Shown: positions 32,908 to 45,500, counted from the first letter of the stretch. The stretch is 64,000 nucleotides of DNA from Flavobacterium sp. SUN046 (GCF_028867965.1 NZ_JAPQNT010000008.1:1-64000); one strand, 5' to 3'. Notes: generated by a model from the sequence alone, not told the origin. Program-made: numbers and translations.

Positions 32908-34551
32908 ATGGCATCTAAACCAAGTATTCCAAAAGGCACACGCGATTTTTCACCAATTGAGGTTTCTAAACGTAATTATATTATTTCAATAATGCGAAAT
33001 CATTTTGAGAATTATGGTTACCAACCTATTGAAACGCCAAGTTTTGAAAACTCGGATACGTTGATGGGAAAATATGGCGAAGAAGGCGATCGATTGATTT
33101 TTAAGATATTGAATAGTGGAGATTATTTGAAAGAAGTTAGAAATGATGTCTTTTATTCAGGTAATATTAGTGCTGTTTTTTTTGATGTTTTTGATAATTT
33201 GATAAACTTTTCAATTGATCAATCTGAAAAATTTGATGAATATCTTGAAAAGTTTTTAAGTATTTATTTGAAGTTTAAAATTAGTACTGAAGAAAAACTG
33301 ATTTTAAATGAAGTTTTTGAAAACAATAAAAATAGATTATTAGAATTTGATAATAATAAAGGAATTGAAAATCCTAATTTAATTCCATTTAGAAGAGAAG
33401 TTTTTACAGACTTTTATAAAAGATATATTGATGTTTTTCCAGCATTGAATTCCAATAAAGCAACAAAAATCATCTCTGAAAAAGCTTTACGTTACGATTT
33501 AACCGTTCCATTTGCTAGATACGTTGTGCAACACCAAAACGAAATTGAGTTTCCGTTTAAGCGGTACCAAATTCAACCAGTTTGGCGTGCCGATAGACCA
33601 CAAAAAGGTCGTTTTAGAGAATTTTATCAATGTGATGCCGATGTGGTTGGTTCGACTTCATTATGGCAAGAAGTAGAATTGGTACAATTGTATGATGCTG
33701 TTTTTGCTGAATTGGGTTTGAATGGTGTTACTATCAAAATTAACAATCGTAAAATATTATCTGGAATTGCCGAAGTCATTGGAGCTTCCGATAAATTGAT
33801 TGACTTTACTGTTGCTTTAGATAAACTTGACAAAATAGGTGAGGACGGCGTTAAAAAAGAACTACTTGAAAAAGGAATTTCTGAAGAAGCTATTTTAAAA
33901 GTACAGCCGTTATTTAATTTTACTGGCACAATTCAAGAGAAAATCGGAAAGTTATCTGAATTATTATCCTCTTCTGATGAAGGAAGAAAAGGTATCGAAG
34001 AACTGCGTTTTATTTGTGAAAACGTTCAAAAATTAGGTTTGAAAAAAGCCACTTTAGATTTGGATGTAACTTTGGCGCGTGGATTGAATTATTACACTGG
34101 AGCTATTTTTGAAGTAGCTGCTCCAGCTGGAGTTGCAATGGGTTCAATAGGTGGCGGTGGAAGATATGATGATTTGACAGGAATTTTCGGATTGAAAAAT
34201 ATGAGTGGAGTAGGGATTTCTTTTGGATTGGATCGAATTTATTTGGTGCTTGAAGAATTGGGATTGTTTCCAGAAACGGTTACTAATGCTACTAAAGTGA
34301 TGTTTTTGAATTTTGGTGACAACCAAGCGTTTGAAGCATTACAAGTTATTCAGAAATTGCGTTCGCAAAATATCAAAGCTGAATTATATCCAGATGCAAC
34401 TAAGATTGATAAACAATTTAAGTATGCCGAACGAAGAGCAATTCCGTTTGTAGTAAAAGAGATTTTAGGAGATAAATTTATATTAAAAAATATAGTGTCG
34501 GGTGAACAATCTCAAGTTAACTTTGAAGAATTATTAGATTTACTTAATTAA
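32908..34551 (+). CDS. hisS: Histidyl-tRNA synthetase with an in-frame insertion
   Basis: This class II synthetase charges tRNA-His. Family blocks are PKGTRDFSP at the N-terminus, [33 protein letters not shown] (seen as [12 protein letters not shown]), [22 protein letters not shown] and [13 protein letters not shown] with [11 protein letters not shown]. The anticodon-binding domain occupies the last ~95 residues. At 547 aa it is about 85-90 residues longer than I expect for a flavobacterial HisRS. The extra part is residues ~81-180 (33148-33447), between the NSGDYLKEV block and [10 protein letters not shown]. It is helical, charged and AT-rich, with no intein motifs. All catalytic motifs are intact, so the enzyme should work. 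Confidence 0.93.
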   Translation: MASKPSIPKGTRDFSPIEVSKRNYIISIMRNHFENYGYQPIETPSFENSDTLMGKYGEEGDRLIFKILNSGDYLKEVRNDVFYSGNISAVFFDVFDNLINFSIDQSEKFDEYLEKFLSIYLKFKISTEEKLILNEVFENNKNRLLEFDNNKGIENPNLIPFRREVFTDFYKRYIDVFPALNSNKATKIISEKALRYDLTVPFARYVVQHQNEIEFPFKRYQIQPVWRADRPQKGRFREFYQCDADVVGSTSLWQEVELVQLYDAVFAELGLNGVTIKINNRKILSGIAEVIGASDKLIDFTVALDKLDKIGEDGVKKELLEKGISEEAILKVQPLFNFTGTIQEKIGKLSELLSSSDEGRKGIEELRFICENVQKLGLKKATLDLDVTLARGLNYYTGAIFEVAAPAGVAMGSIGGGGRYDDLTGIFGLKNMSGVGISFGLDRIYLVLEELGLFPETVTNATKVMFLNFGDNQAFEALQVIQKLRSQNIKAELYPDATKIDKQFKYAERRAIPFVVKEILGDKFILKNIVSGEQSQVNFEELLDLLN

Positions 34552-34572
34552 AATATTTTCTTAGTTTAATAT

Positions 34573-34602
34573 AAAAAGCCACGCTAATCGCGTGGCTTTT
34601 TC
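34573..34602. terminator. Terminator between hisS and the LamG-like T9SS gene
   Basis: A 12-bp stem AAAAAGCCACGC (34573-34584) pairs with 34590-34601 around TAATC, with A and T runs on both sides. It serves convergent genes. Confidence 0.88.
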
Positions 34603-34626
34603 GTCGTCAAACTAATTGCTTAAACC

Positions 34627-37600
34627 CTAATTAAAAACAATTTTTCTTGTAGTTTCACCTTTGTCTGTTTTTACTTTTACAATGTAAGTTCCAGAACTCA
34701 AGTTTTTGATAGGCAATTGAATGTTGTCTTGGCTTTGATTTTTTACATCAAAAGTTGAAACCAATTGTCCTAACATATTAAAAAGTGACACTTTTTCTAC
34801 CGTGGTATCTACCACATTATTTTTTATTCCTAATGTATTTGTTCCATTTGCGTATGCTATTATAATTCCGTTATTCAAATTAAAAGCATCATTTGCAAGC
34901 AATGAATGGTTGTCTTTAAAGGTCAACGAGAATCTGTTATCTGTCAATCCTATTGGAAGTTCTACTATCCAAGGTTGGTTAGTAATTTCGTGATAAACAC
35001 CGTCTGTATTGTCTAAGATGAATAATTTTTGGTTAGCATCTAAGTTTTCAGTAGTATCTACCATTATTTTAACTTCACCTGTTACATTTGTTTTAATTCC
35101 GATTGGATATACATTATTCGGATTGAAAAATCCTTCACCTTGAATGTTAAGTTTAGCACCACTGTTCATGAAATACATATCATTAGGTTGGTTGTCAAAA
35201 TTTGGTGCATCATATCCAAAATCAATTGCACTTGTTGCATTTTGTTCCATAAATCCTAATAGAATTTGACGGTGGTAATTGTCTTTAGAAGTTAATCCTA
35301 AACGAACTCTTTTATAAACATCTTCAGAAAAATTGTCTTCAGAGTTATCATTAAAGTGATCAACAACTAACATGTTAGCACTTCTAAACAATGTGTTAGA
35401 GCTTGCATTATCTTCTTTAACAAACGCTCTTTGATCATTATTGAAAGATACTGTTCCACCAGTAGCTGAACCAACAATAAAGAAACCTTGACTTACAGGA
35501 ATGAATCTTCCAGGTACTTTTGTACTAGCACCAACACCATTAATTCCGGCTGGAGCAGTAGGAGGAGTTCCACCTGTTAAGTTTCTAACAGAGTATCCAC
35601 CTTGATAATTAACTAATACGTGAGTATTGTTAGTACTTGAGTGTTCCCAGAAATATAAATTACCTGTTGTTGAAGCACTGTTGGCTGATATGAAAGCATT
35701 AGCATCAATTGAAGACGCATAAGGATTTCCAGCTAAGTTCAAGTTTCCTGCAGCTACTGTTGTTGTTATTGGACCATTATTAGGTTTACCAACAAAAGTA
35801 TAATTTTGATTTGATGCTGCTGAACCACTACCTTTTAATGTAAACCCTTGAGCTGCATTTAAAGTTCCGTTTTGTCCTGCACTTGCCCAATTTGCATAGC
35901 TGTTACTTAAATTTTGGAATTTGAATATCCAATAGCTGCTTAATGTCACTGGACTTGTTGGGCTTCCGTTTAATCCAGTTGTCCAAGTAATATTTTGTGG
36001 CGTACTAGTTGTACCATCTTTCATAACACTAGCAACAGTAAATGTATTGTTGTTAGTAGTATTATTAATAGCTCCAACAGGTGATGACCAATAGTTATAG
36101 TTATAAATGTTTTTAGTTCCTTGTTGATCTCTTTCTAATGAACCTGCGCTTGTTGCATCTAAATCACTGTTTATTGTTTGAATTAATTGAGATTTACCTT
36201 GTAAGTCAATTTTTCCGTCTAATTTTAAGTAATGTGATACTTCAACTTTAGAATCGTTAGATGCGCTTAGAGTATTTGAATTTACAAATAAGCCTAATAC
36301 CACTTTATTACCATTAGAATCAATATTGTGTAACGTTCTAACTATGTTCCAATCAATTGGCGTTGTACCATTAACAATTGATAAACTGTAAGGTAAATCT
36401 TGAGTTCCGCCATTAGCCCATGAAGCAGTTGATGCCCAAGAACCATTTGCAGCACTTATGTAAGGCATTGGTGCCGTTTGTGAATTGATAGATATTTTAT
36501 TTGGTATAATTAAACTACCTCTGTGAAGATTACCTGAGTCGTCATCAAGATGCGTTCCAATGTAAGAGTTCATTGAGTAGTATGCGAATAGGTTAGACCA
36601 TAATAATGAATTTACATCATTTTTAGTTACTGTTGTTGGAATAATTGTTCCTTTAGTTCCAGTTCCATTTTGAAGAATTTCTTGGTTTAATAAGAAACGT
36701 ATTTCAGTAGGTGATAACACTCTGCTCCACATTCTTAATTCGTCAATATCGCCTTTAAATAAGTTATTAATTGTTGTTTTATTTACATAATTAGAGCCAA
36801 TACTAAAGATACTTGTTGATGCCGTTGGAGGCACTAAAATTGTAGCTGACTTGTCTAGAACTCCATCGATGTACATACTTAAAGTACTACCGCTAGTGTA
36901 AGTAACCGCTATGTTATGCCACTTTTGGTCTGGAAATGGCGTGTTAGTAACAGTACTATATGTTACACCAAGAACAGTCCATTCCATTCTTACTCTATTA
37001 TCAGCTTGTAATACTAATTTATATCCACCTAGTGCGTCAGCTTTTTTAGAAACTATTACTCTTTCATCTGCCAAAGTATTGTTTCCATTTGGTCTAATCC
37101 AAGTCATTACAGTAAAGTTTGGACTTAACTCATTAGAATCGGATATTCTTACATAATCATCAATACCATCAAGGCTAATGTGTAGTGGGTTGGTTGCTCT
37201 GTGTGCAACACCAAAAGTGAAATATCTTGTGCCATCAAAGTCGTATAATAAAGTTTGATTTGCTCCAGAGGTTGTCATAAAAACAGTTTCAAGGCTACTT
37301 GTAAAAGCTGCATCATCTGCAATAATCATTACATAAGCATCTGTTGGTCCTAGAGCTGGTAATCCACTAACAAATGCTGCTGTTGGAATTGAAACTCTTG
37401 TTGTTGGAACATCTCCACCAGTTTCAACTATTTTCCATCTTCTGTTTACGATTTCAGTAAAGGTAGTTACAGTTGTTGGTCCTAAATTGATTGTAAATGG
37501 TGTTCCAGTATTAGTCATTGCTCCACCATTAGAACCCCAAACTAGGTAATTTCTATTTGTAGGAAATGTATTTGTATTTGTATCGTTAGTACTTAATATA

Positions 37601-39174
37601 TCGGTTAGACCAATAGTCATAACTTCAGTAGTGTTAATGCTTTTAGACTGTTTTTGTGAATGTTGTGATGCATCATCTCTAAAGATTCCCGCAATATCAA
37701 AATTATATCCAGTGTTCGTAGTTGAATTCCATACTACATTACCGTTAGAATCTTCGTAATTCATTGAAGTACCATTTACTCCTAATGTTATTCCATATTT
37801 TAAAGCTAAATAGGTTTCTATTCTTCTTCTTTCGGTTACATCATTTTTTCTGCTAGAGAAAGAAATTACTTCTGCAATTCTTCCACCAAAACTTCCATTC
37901 CACACTTGACTTCTTCCAAGCCAGTATCTTCTATTAGCAACATTTGCAAATTGCGGTTGTCCTACCTCAGTATTATCAATTCTATTTGCATTAAAATAAA
38001 TTTCTTGACCATTGATAGCGGCATTATTTCTAGCACTTAAAATACTTATCGCATTGGAATAGTTTTTGGTTGTGCTAACTTCTGCCACGCCATAACCTCT
38101 TAAATTGATAGCAGGATTTGGTGTTGGACTTGAACCTATACAATAACTTACAATTTCATTATCCATTCTAATAGTATATTTTCCATACCCAAAACCTGTA
38201 CCATCATTATCCCAAGGATTTATATTTTGGGAACAATAAATATCGGTACTTGGTGTTGTTGCATCATAAGTTGATGGTGTATCGTTAACTATAACTAAAT
38301 ACTGCTCGTTAGTAAAAAAACCTCCTGTTCCGTTCAATTCTGCTTGATTGGTCAAACCTGTAAAATCTGATATTCCACTGGTTGCCGGGTTGTTATTAAA
38401 ATAGACTACTGGATTAAAATTAATATTGTCTGTAGTATTATTTTTAAATTTTGGTCTATTGTTTAAACTAGCATTTGAAGGGTCAATAACCGTTGCGTCA
38501 TTTCCTTTTCCAATATCTTCCCATCGGTCTACGTTAGTATTGTCTGTGCCAACACCAGTACCATTTACTTTATCTGCTCTCAACCAAGTTTCAAGGTTAG
38601 CTGTAACTCCTCCCGGACCATTTGAAATAGTGTTGAATGTTGTTCCTATTATGCTAACATTATCTAAGTAAATAAATCTACTAGAATTACCTATAACTGC
38701 AACAAATTGAAATTGTCCTACTGGAGAAAAAGTTGAAGTAGTAGAAAATAAAGTTGCATAGAAGGCATAATAAGTATTGTTGACTCTAATATCTTTTGTT
38801 GCATCAACTGTGTAAGTTCTTATTGTAGTCCATGCAGCAAGTGTTGACGATCTATATTGCAATGCTATAGATTCACCTGTATTAGCAGCAGTTCTAACAA
38901 AAAATTTAACATCTATCTTATTGTAAGGAAGAATATTAATTCCAGACGTTGGAGTAGTTAACGTCATGTTAGTAGTTCCTCTAAATCTACAAGCGTTACT
39001 TCCTTGATAAGGTGCAGTTCCGTCTTGCGCAACATTTGATCCTCCAGGAGTCCAAATACCTAATCCTGATTCAAAGGTTGTAGAATTAATAACTGTTTGT
39101 GCAAAGTTTTTTATTGGTATTAACAAAAATACCATGATAAAAAAAGTTGATTTAATTAAGGTAAAATTTTTCAT
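34627..39174 (-). CDS. Giant T9SS surface protein with LamG-like domain (1,515 aa)
   Basis: The protein has a signal peptide (FFIMVFLLIPIKNFAQ) and an N-terminal beta-sandwich-like part (FESGLGIWTPGG ... NACRFRG). A region at ~445-465 reads NDVTERRRIETYLALKYG, a mark of a flavobacterial surface domain (DUF8202 type, from memory). A LamG/concanavalin-like domain lies at ~665-850 (LDGIDDYVRISD ... WHNIAVTYTSGSTLSMYIDG, seen as WHNIAVTYTSG). It ends in a T9SS type A sorting domain (LFNMLGQLVSTFDVK ... GTYIVKVKTDKGE). No catalytic site is evident, so an adhesin or matrix-binding role is likely. Its promoter region has the same architecture as that of the giant carboxypeptidase gene. Confidence 0.85.
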   Translation of the reverse strand: MKNFTLIKSTFFIMVFLLIPIKNFAQTVINSTTFESGLGIWTPGGSNVAQDGTAPYQGSNACRFRGTTNMTLTTPTSGINILPYNKIDVKFFVRTAANTGESIALQYRSSTLAAWTTIRTYTVDATKDIRVNNTYYAFYATLFSTTSTFSPVGQFQFVAVIGNSSRFIYLDNVSIIGTTFNTISNGPGGVTANLETWLRADKVNGTGVGTDNTNVDRWEDIGKGNDATVIDPSNASLNNRPKFKNNTTDNINFNPVVYFNNNPATSGISDFTGLTNQAELNGTGGFFTNEQYLVIVNDTPSTYDATTPSTDIYCSQNINPWDNDGTGFGYGKYTIRMDNEIVSYCIGSSPTPNPAINLRGYGVAEVSTTKNYSNAISILSARNNAAINGQEIYFNANRIDNTEVGQPQFANVANRRYWLGRSQVWNGSFGGRIAEVISFSSRKNDVTERRRIETYLALKYGITLGVNGTSMNYEDSNGNVVWNSTTNTGYNFDIAGIFRDDASQHSQKQSKSINTTEVMTIGLTDILSTNDTNTNTFPTNRNYLVWGSNGGAMTNTGTPFTINLGPTTVTTFTEIVNRRWKIVETGGDVPTTRVSIPTAAFVSGLPALGPTDAYVMIIADDAAFTSSLETVFMTTSGANQTLLYDFDGTRYFTFGVAHRATNPLHISLDGIDDYVRISDSNELSPNFTVMTWIRPNGNNTLADERVIVSKKADALGGYKLVLQADNRVRMEWTVLGVTYSTVTNTPFPDQKWHNIAVTYTSGSTLSMYIDGVLDKSATILVPPTASTSIFSIGSNYVNKTTINNLFKGDIDELRMWSRVLSPTEIRFLLNQEILQNGTGTKGTIIPTTVTKNDVNSLLWSNLFAYYSMNSYIGTHLDDDSGNLHRGSLIIPNKISINSQTAPMPYISAANGSWASTASWANGGTQDLPYSLSIVNGTTPIDWNIVRTLHNIDSNGNKVVLGLFVNSNTLSASNDSKVEVSHYLKLDGKIDLQGKSQLIQTINSDLDATSAGSLERDQQGTKNIYNYNYWSSPVGAINNTTNNNTFTVASVMKDGTTSTPQNITWTTGLNGSPTSPVTLSSYWIFKFQNLSNSYANWASAGQNGTLNAAQGFTLKGSGSAASNQNYTFVGKPNNGPITTTVAAGNLNLAGNPYASSIDANAFISANSASTTGNLYFWEHSSTNNTHVLVNYQGGYSVRNLTGGTPPTAPAGINGVGASTKVPGRFIPVSQGFFIVGSATGGTVSFNNDQRAFVKEDNASSNTLFRSANMLVVDHFNDNSEDNFSEDVYKRVRLGLTSKDNYHRQILLGFMEQNATSAIDFGYDAPNFDNQPNDMYFMNSGAKLNIQGEGFFNPNNVYPIGIKTNVTGEVKIMVDTTENLDANQKLFILDNTDGVYHEITNQPWIVELPIGLTDNRFSLTFKDNHSLLANDAFNLNNGIIIAYANGTNTLGIKNNVVDTTVEKVSLFNMLGQLVSTFDVKNQSQDNIQLPIKNLSSGTYIVKVKTDKGETTRKIVFN

Positions 39175-39250
39175 AACTTATTGGGTTTAGCATATGATTT
39201 TTTTATTGTATGAAATCATAAATCATACTTGGTAATCTAATTTGACATTA

Positions 39251-39258
39251 CAAATGTA
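39251..39258 (-). promoter_or_regulatory. -7 box of the LamG-like gene
   Basis: The minus strand reads TACATTTG, about 77 bp before the ATG. The box-to-dyad distance equals that at the giant carboxypeptidase promoter. The -33 position is T-rich but has no TTG, which would fit an activator-dependent promoter. Confidence 0.6.
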
Positions 39259-39288
39259 GAACTGTAATTCAAATAAAAAAAATATTTT

Positions 39289-39327
39289 ATCGATAAAATA
39301 CATATAAAATCGATTAAATGCATTTAT
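39289..39327 (-). promoter_or_regulatory. Two ATCGAT-centred dyads, 20 bp apart (copy at the LamG-like gene)
   Basis: ATCGAT occurs at 39289-39294 and 39309-39314 with flanks resembling CATTTAATCGATTAAATG. The 19-bp stretch 39309-39327 is identical to 49686-49704 at the other giant gene. The proximal ATCGAT begins 31 bp from the -7 box in both. The rest of the 348-bp gap 39175-39522 is AT-rich with only the terminator at 39470. Confidence 0.65.
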
Positions 39328-39469
39328 TTTCAATATAACAAGATTAATTCTTACAAAATTAAATTTTTATTATAGTTGGAATTCTACAATTTTCAAAGAA
39401 TATACGTTGAACCTTTACGAAGAGATTTATTTTTAAAATAAATAATAGCATATTTAGTTATTTTAAAAG

Positions 39470-39505
39470 AAAAATGCCACCAGTTTAGTACTGATGGCAT
39501 TTTTT
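39470..39505 (-). terminator. Terminator after the giant carboxypeptidase gene
   Basis: AAAAATGCCACCAG (39470-39483) pairs with CTGATGGCATTTTT (39491-39504) with one C-A mismatch, loop TTTAGTA. It lies about 20 bp beyond the stop codon. Confidence 0.8.
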
Positions 39506-39522
39506 AATGTATATGCTATTTA

Positions 39523-42500
39523 TTATCTTTTTACGATTCTAATAGTTTTAGTTATTTCTCCTTGAATAAAAATTATTGAATAAACTCCGCTTGGATAGGA
39601 TGATCCTATCGATGTTGACTCTAAATCTCTTGATTCAAATTGTTTACTTTCTATTAATCTTCCCATTAAATCATAAACTGAGATACTAATTTTGTCATCT
39701 GAGGTTAAATCAGCTTTAATATTGAAGCTATCATTAAAAGGATTAGGATAAACCGTAACCGTAGTAAGTTGTTGTTTACTAGTACTAGTTGTTGTAAAAT
39801 TTGCTACCGTTGCATTTCCGCCTTTTACAATAGTACACGTTTGATTATATGGGCCAAAGTCATTTTGATTAGACATTTTAACACATACTTGAACATAATA
39901 GGTTCCTGGTGCTGTTAATCCAGGGAAATTACTTAATGTAAATCGGTTAGTTGCGCTATCAAAAGTAGCATCATATCCAGAATTATTATACAATCTAAAC
40001 CTGTATGATACAGCTCCTGAAACAGCATCAGCGTAGATAAGCTCGCTATTGCTTGTTACAGCATAATTACTACATTGATTAGATTTTAATTGAGTAGTAG
40101 GATGAGCTGGAGTTTTAATAATACAACCTGGTCCTTCTGGTAAATAAGTTCCATCAGTATTTCTCAATGCAGTTCTTACAAAATAATTAGTTCCATAAGT
40201 TTGATTTGAAACTTGCAGTTGACTCAAATTGAATTTACTCATAGTAGAATAAATATATTGAGTTTGATTATTAAATTGATTAGTTACTTCATATCGGTAA
40301 CCCGTTATATTTGCAACAGTGTTCACATTTACATATTGACTAAATGATGTTAATGTAGTTCCACATTGGTTAGTAATAACTGTTGTTGGAGAAGGTGTCG
40401 TTACATAACATGGATTTCCGTAAAAACCTTGCCAAACTCCGTTAAATTTTACTGCAATCTCAACTTTATATTGTGTTGCAAAAGTAACTCCAGGTAAATT
40501 TGAAAATTGAAACGAAACGGTTGGACTGTCAACTGTTTGAACAGCCATCGTTATCATATTTGTAATTCTAAATCTAAATCCTTGAGCTCCAGGTGAATTT
40601 GAAGCAGTTATAATTGTATTTAATGCAGTGATAGTACCACCACAAGTTGCAGTTGGTAAATTACTAATTTTTGGAGTACAACCACCAGGCAATCCAACAT
40701 TGTCGATATTTCCATTACAGTCATTATCTATTCCATCATAGCAAATATCAACGGCTCCAGGATGTACCGCAGTTTTTGTATCATCACAATCTAAACTATT
40801 AGTAACATATCCAGCAGGTTGCGTACAAGAAGATATCGTAACACTAAGATTACCAAATCCGTCACCATCAGCATCTTGATAATAAGTTGTCAAAGCATTT
40901 TGAGTAGTACTATTATCATTACAATCTAAATTATTAGTCACATATCCAGCAGGTTGTGAACAAGCTTGAGTAGAAACATTTGGATTACCAAAAGTATCAC
41001 CATCTAAATCTTGATAGAAGGTAATTAATACATTTTGTGATGCATTGTTGTCGTTGCAATCTGTATTGTTAGTTACACCACAAGCAACTTGAGTTAAAGA
41101 ACCGTAACCGTCTCCATCAACATCAGCGTATTGAATTTGGTTATCATTACAATCCGTTGCATTAGTAACATATCCAGCAGGTTGTGAACAAGCTTGAATC
41201 GTAGCATTTGGATTACCGAAAGTATCTCCGTCTAAATCTTGATAGAAGGTAATTAATACATTTTGTGATGCATTGTTATCGTTACAATCTGTAGCATTAG
41301 TAACATATCCAGCAGGTTGTGAACAAGCTTGAATAGTAACATTTGGATTACCGAAAGTATCTCCGTCTAAATCTTGATAGAACGTAATTAATATATTTTG
41401 TGATGCATTATTGTCGTTACAATCTGTATTATTTGTTACACCACAAGCAACTTGAGTTAAAGAACCGTAACCGTCTCCATCAACATCAGCGTATTGAATT
41501 TGGTTATCATTACAATCTGTTGCATTAGTAACATATCCTGCAGGTTGTGAACAAGCTTGAGTAGAAACATTTGGATTACCAAAAGTATCACCATCTAAAT
41601 CTTGGTAAAACGTGATTAATACATTTTGTGATGCATTGTTATCGTTACAATCTGTATTATTTGCAACACCACAAGCTACTTTAGTTGAAGAACCGTAACC
41701 GTCTCCATCAATATCAGCGTATTGAATTTGGTTATCATTACAATCAGAAGAATTTAAAACATATCCAACTGGTTGTGAACAAGCTTGAATTGAAGCATTT
41801 GGATTACCAAAAGTATCACCATCTAAATCTTGGTAGAAAGTTAAAATAGCTCCACCATTAGTAACTTCAATATTTTGTGTTTGAGTTGAGGTGTTTCCAT
41901 TTCCATCGTCATATGTCCAAGTTACAATGTAATTTCCTTGTATACTATATGTTGTAGGGTCATTTGTAGTTCCTGTAATAGTTCCAGAGCAGTTGTCTGT
42001 TGCAGTTGGAGCTGTAACTGTAGCTGAACATTGACCAGTAATAGTTGCAAGCGAAGCTACGTTAGCAACTGGCGCAGTAGTATCATTTATTACAACTGAT
42101 TGTGTTTGAGTTGAAGTATTTCCTTTAGCATCCGTATAAGTCCAAGTAATAGAATACGTTCCTTGAGCAGAATACGTTAAAGGATCATTTGTAGTTCCAG
42201 TAATTTGACCTGAACAATTATCTGTAGCAGTTGGCGCAGTAAGTGCAACCGAACATTGACCAGTAACCGTAGCAAGTGAAGCTACATTAGCCACAGGCGC
42301 AGTAGTATCATTTACAACAACTGATTGTGTTTGAGTAGATGAATTTCCTTTAGCGTCAGTATAGGTCCAAGTTACAGTTGCTGAAGCTGTCACTGGAGAA
42401 ACTGTAGTAGTTGTTCCAGTAATTTGACCCGAACAATTATCTGTAGCAGTTGGCGCAGTAAGGGCAACCGAACATTGACCATTCAACGTTGGAAGTGAAG

Positions 42501-45500
42501 CTACATTAGCCACTGGCGCAGTAGTATCATTGATTACAACTGATTGTGTTTGAGTAGAAACATTTCCTTTAGCGTCAGTATATGTCCAAGTTACCGTTGT
42601 TGAAGCTGTCACTGGAGAAACTGTAGTAGTTGTTGCAGTAATTTGACCTGAACAATTATCTGTAGCAGTTGGCGCAGTAAGTGCAACTGAACATTGACCA
42701 TTTAAAGTTGGAAGCGAAGCTACATTAGCCACTGGCGCAGTAGTATCATTTACTATAACTGATTGTGTTTGAGTAGATGCATTTCCTTTAGCGTCAGTAT
42801 AAGTCCAAGTAATAGAATACGTTCCTTGAGCAGAATACGTTAAAGGAGAAGTTGTAGTTCCAGTAATAGTTCCAGAGCAGTTGTCTGTTGCTGTTGGAGC
42901 TGTAACTGTAGCTGAACATTGACCAGTAACAGTTGGAAGCGAAGCTACATTAGCCACTGGCGCAGTAGTATCATTTACAACAACTGATTGTGTTTGAGTA
43001 GAAACATTTCCTTTAGCGTCAGTATATGTCCAAGTTACCGTTGTTGAAGCTGTCACTGGAGAAACTGTAGTAGTTGTTGCAGTAATTTGACCTGAACAAT
43101 TATCTGTAGCAGTTGGCGAAGTAAGTGCAACTGAACATTGACCATTTAAAGTTGGAAGCGAAGCTACATTAGCCACTGGCGCAGTAGTGTCATTTACTAT
43201 AACTGATTGTGTTTGAGTTGAGGTATTTCCTTTAGCGTCAGTATAAGTCCAAGTAATAGAATACGTTCCTTGAGCAGAATACGTTAAAGGAGAAGTTGTA
43301 GTTCCAGTAATAGTTCCAGAGCAATTATCTGTAGCTGTTGGAGCTGTAACTGTAGCTGAACATTGACCAGTAACCGTAGCAAGTGAAGCTACATTAGCCA
43401 CTGGCGCAGTAGTATCATTTACAACAACTGATTGCGTTTGAGTTGAAGTATTTCCTTTCGCATCAGTATACGTCCAAGTTACCGTTGTTGAAGCTGTCAC
43501 TGGAGAAACTGTAGTAGTTGTTGCAGTAATTTGACCTGAACAATTATCTGTAGCAGTTGGCGCAGTAAGTGCAACCGAACATTGACCAGTAACCGTAGCA
43601 AGTGAAGCTACATTAGCCACAGGCGCAGTAGTATCATTTACAACAACTGATTGTGTTTGAGTTGAAGCATTTCCTTTCGCATCAGTATAGGTCCAAGTTA
43701 CCGTTGTTGAAGCTGTCACTGGAGAAACTGTGGTAGTTGTTGCAGTAATTTGACCTGAACAATTATCTGTAGCAGTTGGCGCAGTAAGTGCAACCGAACA
43801 TTGACCATTTAAAGTTGGAAGCGAAGCTACATTAGCTACTGGCGCAGTAGTATCATTTACAACAACTGATTGTGTTTGAGTTGAGGCATTTCCTTTAGCG
43901 TCAGTATAAGTCCAGGTAATAGAATACGTTCCTTGAGCAGAATACGTTAAAGGCGATGTTGTAGTTCCAGTAATAGTTCCAGAGCAGTTGTCTGTTGCTG
44001 TTGGAGCCGTAACAGTAGCTGAACATTGTCCAGTAATAGTTGGTAAAGAGGCTACGTTTGCCACTGGCGCAGTAGTATCATTTACAACAACTGATTGCGT
44101 TTGAGTTGAGGCATTTCCTTTAGCATCAGTATACGTCCAAGTTACCGTTGTTGAAGCTGTCACTGGAGAAACTGTAGTAGTTGTTGCAGTAATTTGACCT
44201 GAACAATTATCTGTAGCAGTTGGCGCAGTAAGTTCAACCGAACATTGACCATTTAAAGTTGGAAGCGAAGCTACATTAGCTACTGGCGCAGTAGTATCAT
44301 TTACTATAACTGATTGAGTTTGAGTTGAAGTATTTCCTTTCGCATCAGTATACGTCCAAGTTACCGTTGTTGAAGCTGTCACTGGAGAAACTGTAGTAGT
44401 TGTTGCAGTAATTTGACCTGAACAATTATCTGTAGCAGTTGGCGCAGTAAGTTCAACCGAACATTGACCATTTAAAGTTGGAAGCGAAGCTACATTAGCT
44501 ACTGGCGCAGTAGTATCATTTACTATAACTGATTGAGTTTGAGTTGAAGCATTTCCTTTCGTATCAGTATAGGTCCAAGTAATAGAATATGTTCCTTGTG
44601 CATTATACGTTAAAGGAGAAGTTGTAGTTCCAGTAATAGTTCCAGAGCAGTTGTCTGTTGCTGTTGGAGCTGTAACTGTAGCTGAACATTGACCAGTAAC
44701 AGTTGGAAGCGAAGCTACATTAGCCACTGGCGCAGTAGTATCATTTACAACAACTGATTGTGTTTGAGTTGAGGCATTTCCTTTAGCATCAGTATAGGTC
44801 CAAGTAATAGAATACGTTCCTTGTGCATTATACGTTAAAGGAGAAGTTGTAGTTCCAGTAATAGTTCCAGAGCAATTATCTGTAGCAGTTGGCGCCGTAA
44901 CTGTAGCTGAACATTGACCAGTAACCGCAGCAAGCGAAGCCACATTAGCCACTGGCGCAGTAGTATCATTGATTACAACTGATTGTGTTTGAGTAGAAAC
45001 ATTTCCTTTAGCGTCAGTATAAGTCCAAGTAATAGAATACGTTCCTTGAGCAGAATACGTTAAAGGAGAAGTTGTAGTTCCAGTAATAGTTCCAGAGCAG
45101 TTGTCTGTTGCTGTTGGAGCTGTAACTGTAGCTGAACATTGACCAGTAACAGTTGGAAGCGAAGCTACATTAGCCACTGGCGCAGTAGTATCATTTACAA
45201 CAACTGATTGCGTTTGAGTTGAAGTATTTCCTTTCGCATCAGTATACGTCCAAGTTACCGTTGTTGAAGCTGTCACTGGAGAAACTGTAGTAGTTGTTGC
45301 AGTAATTTGACCTGAACAATTATCTGTAGCAGTTGGCGCAGTAAGTTCAACCGAACATTGACCATTTAAAGTTGGAAGCGAAGCTACGTTAGCTACTGGC
45401 GCAGTAGTATCATTTACTATAACTGATTGTGTTTGAGTAGATGCATTTCCTTTAGCGTCAGTATAAGTCCAAGTAATAGAATACGTTCCTTGAGCAGAAT

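Noticed and set aside
33148-33447. Intein in hisS
   Set aside because: No Cys/Ser at the left junction, no terminal HN-Cys/Ser, and no endonuclease motif; the segment is also shorter than usual inteins.
36911-37156. Open frames antisense to the large T9SS genes (also 32211-32450, 38426-38671)
   Set aside because: They are composition-driven shadows of the coding strand, without start signals or family features.
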